A stretch of 64,000 nucleotides of DNA from Candidatus Obscuribacterales bacterium. GTDB lineage: Bacteria > Cyanobacteriota > Vampirovibrionia > Obscuribacterales > Obscuribacteraceae. The translations under genes were made by a program, and so were the position numbers. The stretch is taken from positions 46,270 through 110,269 of the forward strand of contig JAGVKB010000046.1 in the NCBI GenBank assembly GCA_020050835.1, read 5' to 3'. Below, in pieces: positions 9,374-19,339 of the stretch (within the stretch, counting starts at the first letter, position 1; the number at the start of each line of letters is the position of its first letter). Below the pieces are notes generated by a model. The model had not been told where the DNA came from and did no database searches. It saw only the letters and a program-made list of their open reading frames with translations.

Positions 9374-10264
9374 TTATGGAGAAGACGCGGTCAGGTCCTT
9401 TTGTTCGGAGACCTTCAGCTGTCCGTCTCCCTCGATAATCATTTTGAGTTGCAGATGGAGCGGACTGCCCAATTTTGTCTTTTCGTTGACTAACTGCGCA
9501 TACACGTCTGTGAGTGCCAAATTGTTGCTCAGTCTCTTCGAGATCAGCTTGTTAATGATCACGGTCGTGTCTTGTGGCAATGCCTTTAACTGTCTCGAGC
9601 TTAAAGGGAAGCGAGTGTCTTGCCAGTACGTTTCGACCAGCTCTGGTGACATGGCAGCCATCGCTCTGATTTGAGAGACCTTATAAGTTCTGGGATTAAA
9701 ATCAAGCATATTGGCGACGAATTGATGAACAAACGGCTCAACTTTCTTGGCAGCCAAAGGATCATTTGCGGATATTGCAGACTTTTGACCGGGCAACTTC
9801 AATGACTGTGTCATAAAAGCCAGCGCTACACCGAGCAGTACGGTCAGGATGAGCGGTAGCGCAATGCCACGAGAACCGACCTTGACTAATCGGTGAGATC
9901 TTTTTCTGACCGGCTGAGCGGCAATCGTGGAGTTAAGCGCAGGCTCGGACGAAAGCCATTCTTGCCCGCGAGAGCTCAATGCTCGTCGGGGCGCCGGTTG
10001 ATTGCCGTCGCTGAGAATGCGAGCCAGCTTGAGTGACTCGTCCGGAGTAAGGAGCACCGAGCTGCTTGGCGGAGTGCCTAGGCAGCGCTTCACAGACAGT
10101 GCCAGTCGTTCTTCGATGCGCTTGATCACCACCAGAAAGCCTGACTGCGTTTCGACCGTTCGTTCGGATGTGGTCGGCGATTGCAGCACCAAATCTGGTG
10201 TATCAAAGATCGCTCCGGTCTCGTCTCCGGAAAACGGCGCTTGCGGAGAAGGTTGATCGTTCAT
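9374..10264 (-). CDS. Single-span membrane protein, VirB8/TraE-like layout
   Basis: A 296-residue protein not confidently assigned. Residues 1-120 are polar and cytoplasmic. A basic stretch (118-130) leads into one membrane helix (134-152). Residues 165-290 form an extracytoplasmic domain. The segment FVANMLDFNPRTYKVSQIRA and the following helix-then-strand pattern remind me of the NTF2-like domain of TraE/VirB8 proteins, which have the same topology, but I cannot verify this and no other conjugation or type IV secretion gene is nearby. The 224 bases between it and the VanZ gene contain nothing I recognise. The ATG start is followed by a Gln/Pro/Ser-rich N terminus. Confidence 0.65.
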   Translation of the reverse strand: MNDQPSPQAPFSGDETGAIFDTPDLVLQSPTTSERTVETQSGFLVVIKRIEERLALSVKRCLGTPPSSSVLLTPDESLKLARILSDGNQPAPRRALSSRGQEWLSSEPALNSTIAAQPVRKRSHRLVKVGSRGIALPLILTVLLGVALAFMTQSLKLPGQKSAISANDPLAAKKVEPFVHQFVANMLDFNPRTYKVSQIRAMAAMSPELVETYWQDTRFPLSSRQLKALPQDTTVIINKLISKRLSNNLALTDVYAQLVNEKTKLGSPLHLQLKMIIEGDGQLKVSEQKDLTASSP

Positions 10265-10381
10265 TTGAGAAGCGCTCCGGATTGTCGATAGTGAACCATT
10301 GCTGGGACTTTACTCAGCGTGACAGGCTCTAATGTTATCAGTAGTTGCTGACCCTTTGGAGTGCTTTTTTTTCTCCAATGA

Positions 10382-10409
10382 GAAAAGGGGCGGCCATTTT
10401 GGCCGCCCC
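10382..10409 (-). terminator. Rho-independent terminator of the sigma factor gene
   Basis: On the minus strand a 9-base-pair GC-only stem (arms 10401-10409 and 10387-10395, loop of five) is followed directly by TTTTC. It sits 12 bases after the sigma factor stop codon. Confidence 0.85.
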
Positions 10410-10421
10410 CTGGCTTGCGCG

Positions 10422-11444
10422 TTAGAGGTACTCGCGCAGACGGGAAGAGCGTCCCGGCTGCCTGAGCTTTCTCAACGCTTTGAACTCAATCTGGCGCACC
10501 CGCTCGCGAGTGACCGTAAAGAGCTGCCCAACTTCTTCGAGTGTTCGCTGTCGACCGTCGTCAAGACCAAATCGCAAGCGCAGAACATCGCGTTCGCGTG
10601 GCGTAAGCTCATTGAGCATCTTGGCGAGATCTTGCCTCAACAGCTCATGTGTAACAGTAGTTTCCGGACGGTCCGTTTCACTGTCTTCGATGAAATCGCC
10701 CAGACGGGAATCTTCTTCTTTGCCGATCGGCGTTTCAAGCGAGATGGGCTCCTTGGCGGCCTTGATTATCTCGTGCAGTTTGCCAAGTGAAACTTCCATC
10801 GCCTTTGCCAGTTCTTGCTCGGTCGGTTTGCGGTTGAGCTCTTGGGCTAACTGGCGAGTTACTTTCTTCAACTTGTTGATGGTTTCGACCATGTGCACAG
10901 GAACGCGGATAGTTCTCGATTTGTCTGCCAGCGCCCGGGTGATCGCCTGCCGAATCCACCAGGTGGCGTAGGTAGAGAACTTATAACCGCGCTCGTGATC
11001 GAATTTCTCTGAAGCGCGAATTAGTCCGAGATTGCCTTCTTGAATCAGATCGAGGAAAGAAAGACCGCGACCGATGTATTTCTTGGCGATCGACACTACC
11101 AGTCGGAGGTTGGCCTGCACGAGCTTGCGCTTTGCCATCATGTCGCCCTGGAGAATTTTACGAGCTAGTTCAATCTCCTCGTCCGGCTTAAGCAATTGAA
11201 TGCGTCCGATCTCTCTTAAGTAGAGTCGTACCGAATCCTCTGTGGCGATTTCTCGGCTGGATGGAATCTCGACCGGCTCATCATCATCGTCGAGATTGTC
11301 TTCTTCATCATCGATGATTGTGAACTGATCTGATTCGTCTAACAGTTCGAGATCTTCAAGCTCGCTGCGCTTGGCGATGTTTTCGTCTTCGACCAGCATA
11401 TTGGTCATCGAGCGTTCGGTATCGGCGGATTTGGATTTTGCCAT
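10422..11444 (-). CDS. sigA: RNA polymerase primary sigma factor, RpoD/SigA type
   Basis: A sigma-70 group protein that directs RNA polymerase to housekeeping promoters. Of its 340 residues, 1-65 are acidic and lack a recognisable region 1.1. Region 1.2 begins at [10 protein letters not shown] (71-80). Region 2 covers about 107-177 with the core-binding box around [14 protein letters not shown] (131-144) and the -10 reading helix [15 protein letters not shown] (154-168). Regions 3 and 4 follow, ending in the helix-turn-helix [20 protein letters not shown]. The length matches cyanobacterial SigA-type factors. The start ATG is followed by a Lys/Ser-rich stretch. It is monocistronic by appearance: a 384-base gap upstream and a strong terminator downstream. 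Which group-1 or group-2 member it is cannot be decided from one copy. Confidence 0.93.
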   Translation of the reverse strand: MAKSKSADTERSMTNMLVEDENIAKRSELEDLELLDESDQFTIIDDEEDNLDDDDEPVEIPSSREIATEDSVRLYLREIGRIQLLKPDEEIELARKILQGDMMAKRKLVQANLRLVVSIAKKYIGRGLSFLDLIQEGNLGLIRASEKFDHERGYKFSTYATWWIRQAITRALADKSRTIRVPVHMVETINKLKKVTRQLAQELNRKPTEQELAKAMEVSLGKLHEIIKAAKEPISLETPIGKEEDSRLGDFIEDSETDRPETTVTHELLRQDLAKMLNELTPRERDVLRLRFGLDDGRQRTLEEVGQLFTVTRERVRQIEFKALRKLRQPGRSSRLREYL

Positions 11445-11828
11445 GTTTCCCTCATTCGTTGGATAGTTATCGACGGCATGCGCAGCCTGGCTGCCGAAGC
11501 AGTAGATTCAGAGTTCGCTTGAGTCCCTACGGTTCGTCCAGTCTCTTACCCTAACTATCCTCAGGGTGGGCGCTCAGGCCCTAGAACGAATTCAGGCGGG
11601 AATTAAGACCATGGCAGCATCATATGTGAGCGGTACGTAATCAAGAGGGAATTAAATAATTCCATAAGATTCTGGCCAACTCCTCTCGAGCGTACACGCC
11701 GTAATGCTGCGCCAGTCCTGCTTGGCAAGGCTTGCCTGCCTAGTATAAGTGCGCATTCTGCCAGTGGCGCATCTTGTTAAGGTAGTTTAACTGCCATCAA
11801 CTTAAGCGAACAATCGCCAGCCTGCACA
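11445..11828. other. 384-base intergenic region upstream of sigA
   Basis: No coding frame is convincing. It lies between uvrB (ending at 11829) and sigA (starting at 11444), both on the minus strand, so it should hold the sigA promoter and leader. A minus-strand TATACT occurs at 11742-11747 but I see no good -35 partner. Small inverted repeats include GGCAAG/CTTGCC near 11733-11746 and GTTAA/TTAAC near 11776-11791. There is no strong uvrB terminator. Confidence 0.5.
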
Positions 11829-13865
11829 TCAGGACTTCTCCTGTCGCTTCTTGGCAGCATATTCCTGTAGAACTTTTAACTGATCTCTCAATTCGGCTGC
11901 TCGTTCAAAATCAAGCATTTTGGCAGCTTGGCGCATCTCGTTTTCGACTTTCTTAATCGCCTTGGGAAGCTCTTTGCCAAGTGAATTCAAAACCACGCTG
12001 TTTTCAGCGACGGCGGCCGGTTGGCTGGGCGGAAGCACCGTCTTACCCCTGAGCGTTTCAAGCAAGCTATTGGTAGTCTCTTTGACGATAGTGGTCGGCG
12101 TGATGTTGTGTTCTTCGTTATATGCCGATTGAATCTGCCGGCGCCGATTTGTCTCTTTCAATGCCCTGTCCATTGAATCGGTCGTGCGATCCGCGTAGAG
12201 AATGACGCGTCCGTCGACATTTCGAGCCGCTCGACCGATCGTCTGGATCAGCGAACGTTCTGCTCGCAAAAAGCCTTCCTTGTCTGCTTCCATTATGCAG
12301 ACAAGCGACACTTCCGGCAGGTCCAGCCCTTCACGCAACAGATTCACGCCGACCAATACATCAAAAGCGCCCAGCCTGAGGTCGCGTAAGAGTTCGATCC
12401 GTTCCAAAGCTTTCACGTCGCTGTGCAGCCAGCGAACACGAATACCGATCTCCTGGAGATACTCGGTCAAGTCTTCCGCCATCCGTTTAGTCAAAGTCGT
12501 AACCAGAACGCGCTCTTGTCGAGCAGATCTCACCTTAATCTCCTTAATCAGATCATCGATCTGGCCTTTAATCGGGCGTATCTCGACTTCCGGGTCTACC
12601 AATCCGGTTGGCCTGATAACCTGTTCGACCACTTGGTCGCTAACCTTCAGCTCGTAGTCACCAGGAGTGGCTGAAACGAAGACAACTTTGCCTACTTTGT
12701 CCCAGAACTCAGCGGCTGTAAGCGGGCGATTGTCGCGAGCGCAGGGCAGTCTAAAGCCGTATTCCACCAGATTATCTTTGCGCGATCTGTCGCCGTGGTA
12801 CATTCCTAGAAGCTGTGGAATAGTGACGTGCGATTCGTCTATGAAGGTCAGGAATCCGTCGCGTCCATACTTGCGGACGAAGTAATCCACCAGGGTCTGA
12901 GGTGGTTCTCCTGGTTGTCGTCCATCGAGGATGCGTGAATAATTTTCAATGCCATTGCAATGGCCGACTTCTTTGAGCATCTCTATATCGAAGCGCGTTC
13001 GCTGATTCAAGCGCTGCGCCTCCAGAAGTTTGTTCTGGTGCTGTAGTTCGTCGAGTCGCTCCTTCAACTCTAACTCGATTTGCGTAATTGATTTCTCGAG
13101 CAGATCTTCATCGGCAACATAATGTTTGGCCGGGTAGATTTTGATAGTTTGTGGCACTTCTTCAATCTCGCCGGTGGTCGGATTGACGACAGCCAGGCGC
13201 TCAATCTCGTCGCCGAAAAGCTCGACTCGAATGATCCGCTCTTCGTAAGATGGAAATATTTCGACGACATCGCCGCGGGCCCGAAAGCGCGAGCGCTCCA
13301 CGACGATGTCGTTGCGGTCGTAGTGAATGTTGACCAGGGCCCGAGCCAGAACCTGTCTATCCATCACGGCTCCGACCGACAGATCAATTGCGGCTGACAG
13401 ATATCGCTCTGGCACTCCCAGACCATAAATGCAACTGATCGATGCCACCACGATCACATCGTTTCGCTCCCAGAGCGATCTGGTTGTAGAATGGCGCAGT
13501 CTGTCTATCTCGTCATTGATGTTGGCTTCCTTCTCAATAAACGTGTCGGTCGAAGGAATGTATGATTCTGGTTGGTAGTAGTCGTAATAGCTGATGAAAT
13601 ACTCGACCGCATTGGCTGGAAAGAACTCTCGCATTTCGTTGCAGAGCTGCGCGGCCAGTGTCTTATTGTGGGCCAGCACGAGCGCAGGCAGCTTGGAGTC
13701 TTGAATCAGGTGAGCCATGGTCATGGTCTTGCCTGAGCCGGTCACACCCAGTAAAGTTTGATGCCTGAGCTTACGCTCGACTCCTTCGAGCAGTCGTGCA
13801 ATGGCCTTGGGTTGATCCCCGGCAGGCTTATATTTGGAGACTACCTTGAAGTCGACCATGTTCAA
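11829..13865 (-). CDS. uvrB: Excinuclease ABC subunit B
   Basis: UvrB is the damage-verifying helicase-like subunit of UvrABC nucleotide excision repair. The 678-residue protein is full length. Visible parts are the N-terminal Walker A GVTGSGKT (40-47), the [20 protein letters not shown] block that forms the beta-hairpin region, the [10 protein letters not shown] motif, the helicase C-terminal QTIGRAARN motif, and a C-terminal UVR domain ([20 protein letters not shown]) used to contact UvrC. The start at [12 protein letters not shown] fits the family. tatA lies 32 bases upstream on the same strand, and uvrA is 46 kb away in this window, so the two are not an operon. SOS control is usual in the family but I found no LexA box. 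Confidence 0.97.
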   Translation of the reverse strand: MNMVDFKVVSKYKPAGDQPKAIARLLEGVERKLRHQTLLGVTGSGKTMTMAHLIQDSKLPALVLAHNKTLAAQLCNEMREFFPANAVEYFISYYDYYQPESYIPSTDTFIEKEANINDEIDRLRHSTTRSLWERNDVIVVASISCIYGLGVPERYLSAAIDLSVGAVMDRQVLARALVNIHYDRNDIVVERSRFRARGDVVEIFPSYEERIIRVELFGDEIERLAVVNPTTGEIEEVPQTIKIYPAKHYVADEDLLEKSITQIELELKERLDELQHQNKLLEAQRLNQRTRFDIEMLKEVGHCNGIENYSRILDGRQPGEPPQTLVDYFVRKYGRDGFLTFIDESHVTIPQLLGMYHGDRSRKDNLVEYGFRLPCARDNRPLTAAEFWDKVGKVVFVSATPGDYELKVSDQVVEQVIRPTGLVDPEVEIRPIKGQIDDLIKEIKVRSARQERVLVTTLTKRMAEDLTEYLQEIGIRVRWLHSDVKALERIELLRDLRLGAFDVLVGVNLLREGLDLPEVSLVCIMEADKEGFLRAERSLIQTIGRAARNVDGRVILYADRTTDSMDRALKETNRRRQIQSAYNEEHNITPTTIVKETTNSLLETLRGKTVLPPSQPAAVAENSVVLNSLGKELPKAIKKVENEMRQAAKMLDFERAAELRDQLKVLQEYAAKKRQEKS

Positions 13866-13897
13866 ATTTCAAGCCGCGCAGGCCAAATGCCGCAACT

Positions 13898-14167
13898 TCA
13901 AGCGTCTGTAGCGACTTTCTTGCCCTCTACTTCGGATGCTTCTGGACTGGCCGCTTTTGCTGGTGTCGAGCTTCCTTCTGTTTTGAGCGCTCCCTTGACC
14001 TCGTCCTGGGCTTCCGTTAGCGACTTCTTGAAGTTGCCAATGCCCTGTCCCAAGGCCTTTCCTATCTCTGGAAGCTTCTTGGGACCGAACAGGAGCAAGA
14101 GCACTCCGCCGATTATCGCGATATCCACCGGGCTATTCAACATTTTTAGCGCCTCTATGCGATTCAA
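13898..14167 (-). CDS. tatA: Twin-arginine translocase subunit TatA/TatE
   Basis: TatA forms the pore or membrane-weakening component of the Tat system for folded proteins. The 89-residue protein has one short N-terminal membrane helix (about 11-27), the conserved [16 protein letters not shown] hinge and amphipathic helix, and a polar Ala/Glu-rich tail, all typical. A second in-frame ATG nine codons in would place the helix closer to the N terminus, as in most TatA proteins, so the true start may be there. No tatC is visible in the window, as is common in cyanobacteria-like genomes where tat genes are dispersed. uvrB follows 32 bases downstream. Confidence 0.92.
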   Translation of the reverse strand: MNRIEALKMLNSPVDIAIIGGVLLLLFGPKKLPEIGKALGQGIGNFKKSLTEAQDEVKGALKTEGSSTPAKAASPEASEVEGKKVATDA

Positions 14168-14279
14168 ACTCCAACCTTATTATAGCTGTTCCCCCGCTAT
14201 CTGCCTGTGGCCACGTTCAGATGAGCAACTCAAATCGGCGGCTGTGTTAAGCGGGCAGTTTGAGCAGATTAGCCGCAGT

Positions 14280-15869
14280 TCAGGGTGATTGGTTCTTGCT
14301 TTCGCCTGCTGGCTTGTCGACTGTAGCGTCTGCGCCATTTGAATAATTGACCAGTGGCTCGGTCAGGGGGCTTGCGAGCTTCTTCATTCTTGTTCTGTCG
14401 GCCAGCTCGGCTACCAACGCGTCCATGAAAACTGCATCAGGAAGAAGCCCTTCCGGCTCCAGATGGTGTTCAATCTGGGCGGCATCGACCGATGAATTGG
14501 GCGCATTATCGATGAAATTGCGAGCATTCATCACAGCGATTTGACCGGCATAGAGAGGATCTGGATTGAGCCGCACCCAGACCTTGTTAGTAAAAAATGT
14601 GTTGTACAAGAAGGCGATTTGGGGATGATCCGGTTGTCCTTGCATATGATCTATGCGGCTGCCGAATACTGCAACCAGTAGCTTCGGCATCTGCTTGCAA
14701 AGCTCAACCAATTGACCCGACCCATCTCTGTCCTGGAAGTAGCGCTCGCTCTCGGCGACACTGGCTATCTCATCGGGAAAGATGGTGACTGTTTCCAACT
14801 TTTCCGGCTCTTCCTTCTTCTTCTCGACCGTTTGTTTCTTGGAAAATGGGTTCAAGCTCCTCTTTCTCTCCGGCTCGTCGTCGGATTCATCGTATGGACG
14901 CTTTTTCTTTTTCTTTACTGCTCTGGTCACTTCGAAAAGTTTTAGGCGCTCGATGGCATGCAGAATTGCCGGCGGATAAAACTGTTTAGAGAAGCCTGGG
15001 TAGCCGGCATAGGGAAAGGCGAATTCCGATGTTTCATCCCACTGCTGATTCTTATTTTCATCAAAGTACAAAACGCCTTTGACTTCCGGTTCGCCGATGC
15101 GCTTGTGCGCGCCGGGACTTTTCTGAGCGACCGGTTGCCAGGCAAGCTTTCGGTAATCAACCAGGCAGTCGCCGGTGGCACAGCTGCCCTGCCGGTAGTG
15201 CCGGTTGATTACCAGATCTTGGGCGCTGCCCAGGAAAGGCGGGAAAAAAAGCGGGCCGATTGGACTTTCGTAAAAGGCTATCCATTTAACCGAGGCGAGC
15301 TCAGCGGCAAATCTTGCCAGCGTGATGACCAAAAGGTTGCCGCCGTTAGACCAGCCAACCAGACCGAGATTGGTATTGGCGACCTTTACCGGCAGGAGTT
15401 TGTTGATCTTGCGTCCTTGGTAGTCGTCTTTCTTGCCGGCGGTAAATAAGAGCACGTCGCGCAGCGCTTGTGCCGACTGCGAGCCGCGGTAATCGAAGGC
15501 GCCAGTCGACGACAAGCCTGGTTTGCCGCCGCCCGGAAATGCGAAACGCACCTCGGCAAAGCCGGCCTGGGCCGCGTGCATGGAGAAGTCCAGTCCATCG
15601 GAGGTCATGCCGCCCGGCACCACCACTACCAGTGGTGCGCCTTCGGAATAACGCGGTTTGACCGGATAGATGATGTTAACTGCCAAGCCCTTATCGGGAG
15701 CGGTTTCGGATGGGACAAACGTGCTGACCGATTGTTCTGGCACCATCGGTGGTACCTTCACGCTGGTTGGTGGTACGTCGGAGGCGGCGGTGACCGGTTT
15801 AGCCAGGCTGGCAAGCAAGAGGATCTCAAGCAAGGCAGCAAGCAAAACCAGCGGCAATTTATTTGACAT
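14280..15869 (-). CDS. Exported alpha/beta-hydrolase-like protein
   Basis: A 529-residue protein with a signal peptide (cleavage likely near VTAAS, residue 30). Residues 60-200 look like an alpha/beta hydrolase: a hydrophobic strand and oxyanion-type turn at APLVVVVPGG (78-87), and a nucleophile elbow GWSNGG with Ser174. After this come two Asp/Asn-rich segments resembling calcium loops: DENKNQQWDE (270-279) and DRDGSGQLVE (380-389). Between them is a Lys/Glu-rich stretch (about 318-362). The second half does not match a family I know, and I cannot name the catalytic Asp and His. A secreted esterase, lipase or peptidase is plausible. glyS ends only 11 bases upstream, so the two are likely cotranscribed. 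Confidence 0.72.
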   Translation of the reverse strand: MSNKLPLVLLAALLEILLLASLAKPVTAASDVPPTSVKVPPMVPEQSVSTFVPSETAPDKGLAVNIIYPVKPRYSEGAPLVVVVPGGMTSDGLDFSMHAAQAGFAEVRFAFPGGGKPGLSSTGAFDYRGSQSAQALRDVLLFTAGKKDDYQGRKINKLLPVKVANTNLGLVGWSNGGNLLVITLARFAAELASVKWIAFYESPIGPLFFPPFLGSAQDLVINRHYRQGSCATGDCLVDYRKLAWQPVAQKSPGAHKRIGEPEVKGVLYFDENKNQQWDETSEFAFPYAGYPGFSKQFYPPAILHAIERLKLFEVTRAVKKKKKRPYDESDDEPERKRSLNPFSKKQTVEKKKEEPEKLETVTIFPDEIASVAESERYFQDRDGSGQLVELCKQMPKLLVAVFGSRIDHMQGQPDHPQIAFLYNTFFTNKVWVRLNPDPLYAGQIAVMNARNFIDNAPNSSVDAAQIEHHLEPEGLLPDAVFMDALVAELADRTRMKKLASPLTEPLVNYSNGADATVDKPAGESKNQSP

Positions 15870-15880
15870 CTGGATTCCGG

Positions 15881-18040
15881 TTAGGTAAGCAGCGGCTGCA
15901 ACTTGGGGAAGTCCGCAATCGAGCGGTAGTAGCGGTCCAAGTTCTTCAAGAGAGCATGGCGGTTGTCGCGCTTCGACTGGTTGGGATCATTGACCATTAC
16001 CTTGTCAAAAAGATTGTCCACCAGCGGGGACACCTTTTGCAACAGGACGACTAACTGGGCATATTCCTCGGCCGATTTCGCAATCCTAAACTCGTCTGTC
16101 TGTTGCCAGTTCTTTACCAGACAGCCATTGAATGCGTCCCAGAGTTCGGTCTCCGCTTCATCTTCAAAGAGTTCGGCTCGCACTGTCGATGGTGACTCGG
16201 CTGTCAAAATATTGCCAACGCGGACACCGACCCGAATCAAATCGAGCCCGCTGTCGGCTGCTAGAAGCTTCTCCAGGCATTCCAATCTGGTTACCAGGTC
16301 GGGCAGATCGTTCAAGGCGTCTCTGGACAATAGCGCCGCGTCGACGACTTCTCGCTTGAATCCTCTGTCGAGCAGCTTCAGCTTCACCCGTTGCAGGAGG
16401 AAGTCGCGAAGATCGGCGATACCCTTTTGAGCGCTTTGACCGTCGGACCAACGTTTGTTGGCGTTCAGCTTAGCGGTAAGCAATCCGAGCAAAGTCTGTG
16501 ACAGGTTAGTTATGCTGATTCTGAAGTTCGGCAGCCCGTCGATCAAAATATCGACCAATCCTTGTGCTTGCCGGCGAAGTATATAGGGATCGCTTGAGCC
16601 GCTCGGACGCTTGCCAGTGGCAAAAATTGCAACTAGATTGTCCAGCTTATCCACTATCGCCGCCATTTTTCCAATAGCGTCGGATGGAATGTCATCTTCG
16701 GTTGAACGTGGTGAGTAATGCGATGCGATTGCCGCCACTACCTCCGGTGGTTCTCCTTCCAGACGTGCATACCACGAACCGACATGCCCTTGCAGCTCGG
16801 GCAACTCTCGGACCAGGTTTGAGACCAGATCTAGCTTGCAAAGCTCGAGTGTTCGCTCCAGGCAGATAGCCAGCTTCGCTTCCAGCTTCAGCTCGTCGGC
16901 AAGTTTGCGGGCAGCCTGAGTCATGCGCTCCTGCTTCTCGACATAACTCCCCAAGCCCTCGTGGAACGTCAGTTGCGAGAGCGCTTCCTTCCTTTGCACA
17001 AGTTTGGTTTTTTGATCGTCGAAATAGAAGAAACGTCCGTCGGCCAATCTCGCTCTCAATACTCGCTCGTTGCCTAACTTTATCTGTGGTTTAGCATTGT
17101 CTCGGTCATTGTTGGCTACTGAGATAAAGTACGGCAGCAGCTTGTTGCTTAGGTTCTGCTGGTCAGCTTTGCTTTCGACCGGAAAGTAGCGCTGGTGGTG
17201 CACCATTACTGTTTCAATCAGCGTATCAGGCAGGTCGAGATACTCGTCTGCGAACTGACCGAGAACAGCGCAAGGCCACTCGGTGATATTGACCACTTCC
17301 TCCAGGAGCGAGCCGCTCAACTGCCTCGGTGAGCCGGAGACGGACGCTGCCTCCGTTTGAACGGAGCGCTCGATCACTTGCTTGCGCTCGTTCGGGTCGG
17401 CCAGAACGAATGCTTTACGCAGCTCTTCGACATAAGTTTCCGGACCTTGAACTGTGACGGCGCCTGGAGCCAGAATGCGGTGTCCGAACGTCGTTTGACC
17501 GGACGGTATGCCGCCGACAGAAAACTTGACCTCTTCCTTGTCCAAGAGTGAAACCAACCAGCGGATTGGCCGGGAGAATTTAAAGTCGGAGTCTCCCCAG
17601 CGCATCAATCGTTCACCCGAAATCTGCTCGATTACTTTGGGAACGAGCTCTGCCAGGACGGTTTTGGCCGGTCTGCCCTCAATTGTGAGGTTGGCAACCA
17701 GATAGCCGACGCCGGCTATCTCTTCCTGGTCGAGTTTGCCGATCTCGATGCCTTGTTTCTGGGCGAAGCCGAGAGCGGGTGGAAGTGGCTTGCCTTGCGG
17801 GTCGAAGCTTGATTTAACCGGCGGTCCCTTTACCTTCTTGGTAGTGGTGGCCTGAACCGCGTCCAGACCATTGACGATGCAAGCGATTCGGCGTGGTGTT
17901 CCATAAGTGGTGAGGTTATCAAATGAAAGTTGAGCCTGCTCGAGTGCCTCTGAAATTAGCAACTTCAAGCGACTCTGAGCTTCCGGCACCTGGTCGGCCG
18001 GTAGCTCTTCAGTTCCGATTTCAAGCAGATAGTTCGGCAT
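15881..18040 (-). CDS. glyS: Glycyl-tRNA synthetase beta subunit
   Basis: The beta chain of the bacterial alpha2-beta2 glycyl-tRNA synthetase, which binds tRNA and helps charge it with glycine. The 719-residue length is typical. The diagnostic N terminus (YLLEIGTEELPADQV), the YGTPRRIA motif, the MRWGDSDFKFSRPIRWL block and the VMVHHQRYFPV block are present, and the C-terminal region has the DALR-type anticodon-binding fold by its helical pattern. The alpha subunit gene glyQ is not adjacent and not in the window. The gene faces away from a POTRA/HEAT-like gene across a 224-base gap containing a long inverted repeat in its leader. Confidence 0.96.
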   Translation of the reverse strand: MPNYLLEIGTEELPADQVPEAQSRLKLLISEALEQAQLSFDNLTTYGTPRRIACIVNGLDAVQATTTKKVKGPPVKSSFDPQGKPLPPALGFAQKQGIEIGKLDQEEIAGVGYLVANLTIEGRPAKTVLAELVPKVIEQISGERLMRWGDSDFKFSRPIRWLVSLLDKEEVKFSVGGIPSGQTTFGHRILAPGAVTVQGPETYVEELRKAFVLADPNERKQVIERSVQTEAASVSGSPRQLSGSLLEEVVNITEWPCAVLGQFADEYLDLPDTLIETVMVHHQRYFPVESKADQQNLSNKLLPYFISVANNDRDNAKPQIKLGNERVLRARLADGRFFYFDDQKTKLVQRKEALSQLTFHEGLGSYVEKQERMTQAARKLADELKLEAKLAICLERTLELCKLDLVSNLVRELPELQGHVGSWYARLEGEPPEVVAAIASHYSPRSTEDDIPSDAIGKMAAIVDKLDNLVAIFATGKRPSGSSDPYILRRQAQGLVDILIDGLPNFRISITNLSQTLLGLLTAKLNANKRWSDGQSAQKGIADLRDFLLQRVKLKLLDRGFKREVVDAALLSRDALNDLPDLVTRLECLEKLLAADSGLDLIRVGVRVGNILTAESPSTVRAELFEDEAETELWDAFNGCLVKNWQQTDEFRIAKSAEEYAQLVVLLQKVSPLVDNLFDKVMVNDPNQSKRDNRHALLKNLDRYYRSIADFPKLQPLLT

Positions 18041-18069
18041 GGTTAAGGCTCAGTCCCGCTCGCAAAAGT

Positions 18070-18124
18070 GTTCATTATATAGCGCCGTTTTCCTTTTACC
18101 GTTCAAAGACGGCGCTATATGAAC
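18070..18124. promoter_or_regulatory. Long inverted repeat in the glyS leader
   Basis: The arms are GTTCATTATATAGCGCCGT (18070-18088) and ACGGCGCTATATGAAC (18109-18124). Twelve bases (ATATAGCGCCGT) pair perfectly and a six-base outer part pairs after a three-base bulge; the loop is 20 bases. It lies 30 bases from the glyS start on the divergent side and could be a leader hairpin or an operator shared by both genes. Confidence 0.5.
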
Positions 18125-18264
18125 GTTTATATAAGAGCGTTGGGCTGCCTGTGCGTTTCTGCGCGCTCAGTCCGCAATAAACAGCCGCCTTAAGAGCGCT
18201 TTGGGAATTAAATCAGCTCTGATCTAAAATATAGTGGCGGCTTTGACTTCAAGGAGAGATTCAA

Positions 18265-19308
18265 TTGCGGAGCGGTAAGGAATTTTGGTGCGCGCGCTTG
18301 CTTTCCTGCATAAGCTGGTTGATTCTGCTTTCTGCCGGCTTTTCGGTGGGCGGTATTGCCGCCCAAGGCGTCAAACCAGGTTTCGCCGGGTTGGAATTTT
18401 ACGGCTCCTCTCAAGTCAGCCGCTCGGAATTGGAGAAGTACCTCGCCTTAAGACCGGGCGCTAGGCTCGAGCAGATCACCAGAGCGGTCGACCGGCTCAA
18501 CCAGAAGCTCGCCGAAAGACATCTAAACTCGACCGTGGAGATAGTGCAGGGCGGGCCGCTGGAAGTTTTTGTGGTGGTGGGGGTAAACGATAGCTCGACC
18601 GATTCAGCCACTCCGACCAGGCATCTGCGCCGGCAGCGGCATGTGCAGCTCTCCACAGAAAAGCCGTTTATCCTGTTGGATGAGCTCAATGCCAGGCTCG
18701 AAAAGCTCTCCGATGAGGGCCGTCCATGGTCGGAGCAGATGCGCTCCGGATTGAGATACTTTAGCGATGAGCGGGCGAATCAAACAGCCGATGAAATCGT
18801 GCAGCTGGTGCCGGATATGCGGACTGAGTTGCTGGCTGTAACGGAAAGTGATCCTGACCCCAATCGACGCCGGCGGGCTGGCGAGCTTCTCTGCTGGGCT
18901 GGGTCTATTCCGGATACCTTTACGCGCCTGATGCCAGCTTTGGATGACGCCGATTCTGGTGTGAGAGCTACGGCTGCCCGTTATATGTTTTCTCGCCTCG
19001 AGCTGCTGCCGGACGACTACCCTTTTGACACCCTGGTGGAGTCATTTTCCAGGTTGTTGACTCGTCCCACTCATCAAGACCGCTCCAAAGCTCTTTACTG
19101 CTTGCTCGCCCTTTGCCTGCAAAGACCGGAGCTTACCACCAATGTGAAAGTATTCGATGAAGAGAAGGTCAAGCATTTAAGCCAGACCAGTAATATCGCC
19201 TCGATTAAAGGAGCTGCCGAAAAATTGTTGGCAGTTCTTTCCAATCCGCCAAAATTTCGTCAACGCATGACTGATTCGCCGCTCGGTCCAAATACCTCGG
19301 GGTTCTAG
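18265..19308 (+). CDS. Exported protein with POTRA-like and HEAT-like regions
   Basis: A 347-residue protein of unknown function. I accept the TTG start because AAGGAGAG lies six bases upstream. Residues 1-35 form a signal peptide. Residues 38-105 have the pattern of a POTRA domain as in BamA or ShlB proteins: the start FAGLEFYGSSQVSRSELEKY, a central helix pair and a closing LEVFVVVGV strand. Residues 140-330 are helical and arranged like HEAT repeats, for example DADSGVRATAARYMFSRLEL. POTRA domains normally precede an outer-membrane barrel, which is absent here. A periplasmic adaptor is one possible role. The gene is divergent from glyS and convergent with the ferredoxin gene 31 bases later. 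Confidence 0.72.
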   Translation: MRSGKEFWCARLLSCISWLILLSAGFSVGGIAAQGVKPGFAGLEFYGSSQVSRSELEKYLALRPGARLEQITRAVDRLNQKLAERHLNSTVEIVQGGPLEVFVVVGVNDSSTDSATPTRHLRRQRHVQLSTEKPFILLDELNARLEKLSDEGRPWSEQMRSGLRYFSDERANQTADEIVQLVPDMRTELLAVTESDPDPNRRRRAGELLCWAGSIPDTFTRLMPALDDADSGVRATAARYMFSRLELLPDDYPFDTLVESFSRLLTRPTHQDRSKALYCLLALCLQRPELTTNVKVFDEEKVKHLSQTSNIASIKGAAEKLLAVLSNPPKFRQRMTDSPLGPNTSGF

Positions 19309-19339
19309 CTGGGCACTTTCAATTCCAGGAAATTGCCGG

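Noticed and set aside
10480..10971. Plus-strand 163-codon frame inside sigA
   Set aside because: Antisense to a certain sigma factor; composition is that of a shadow frame.
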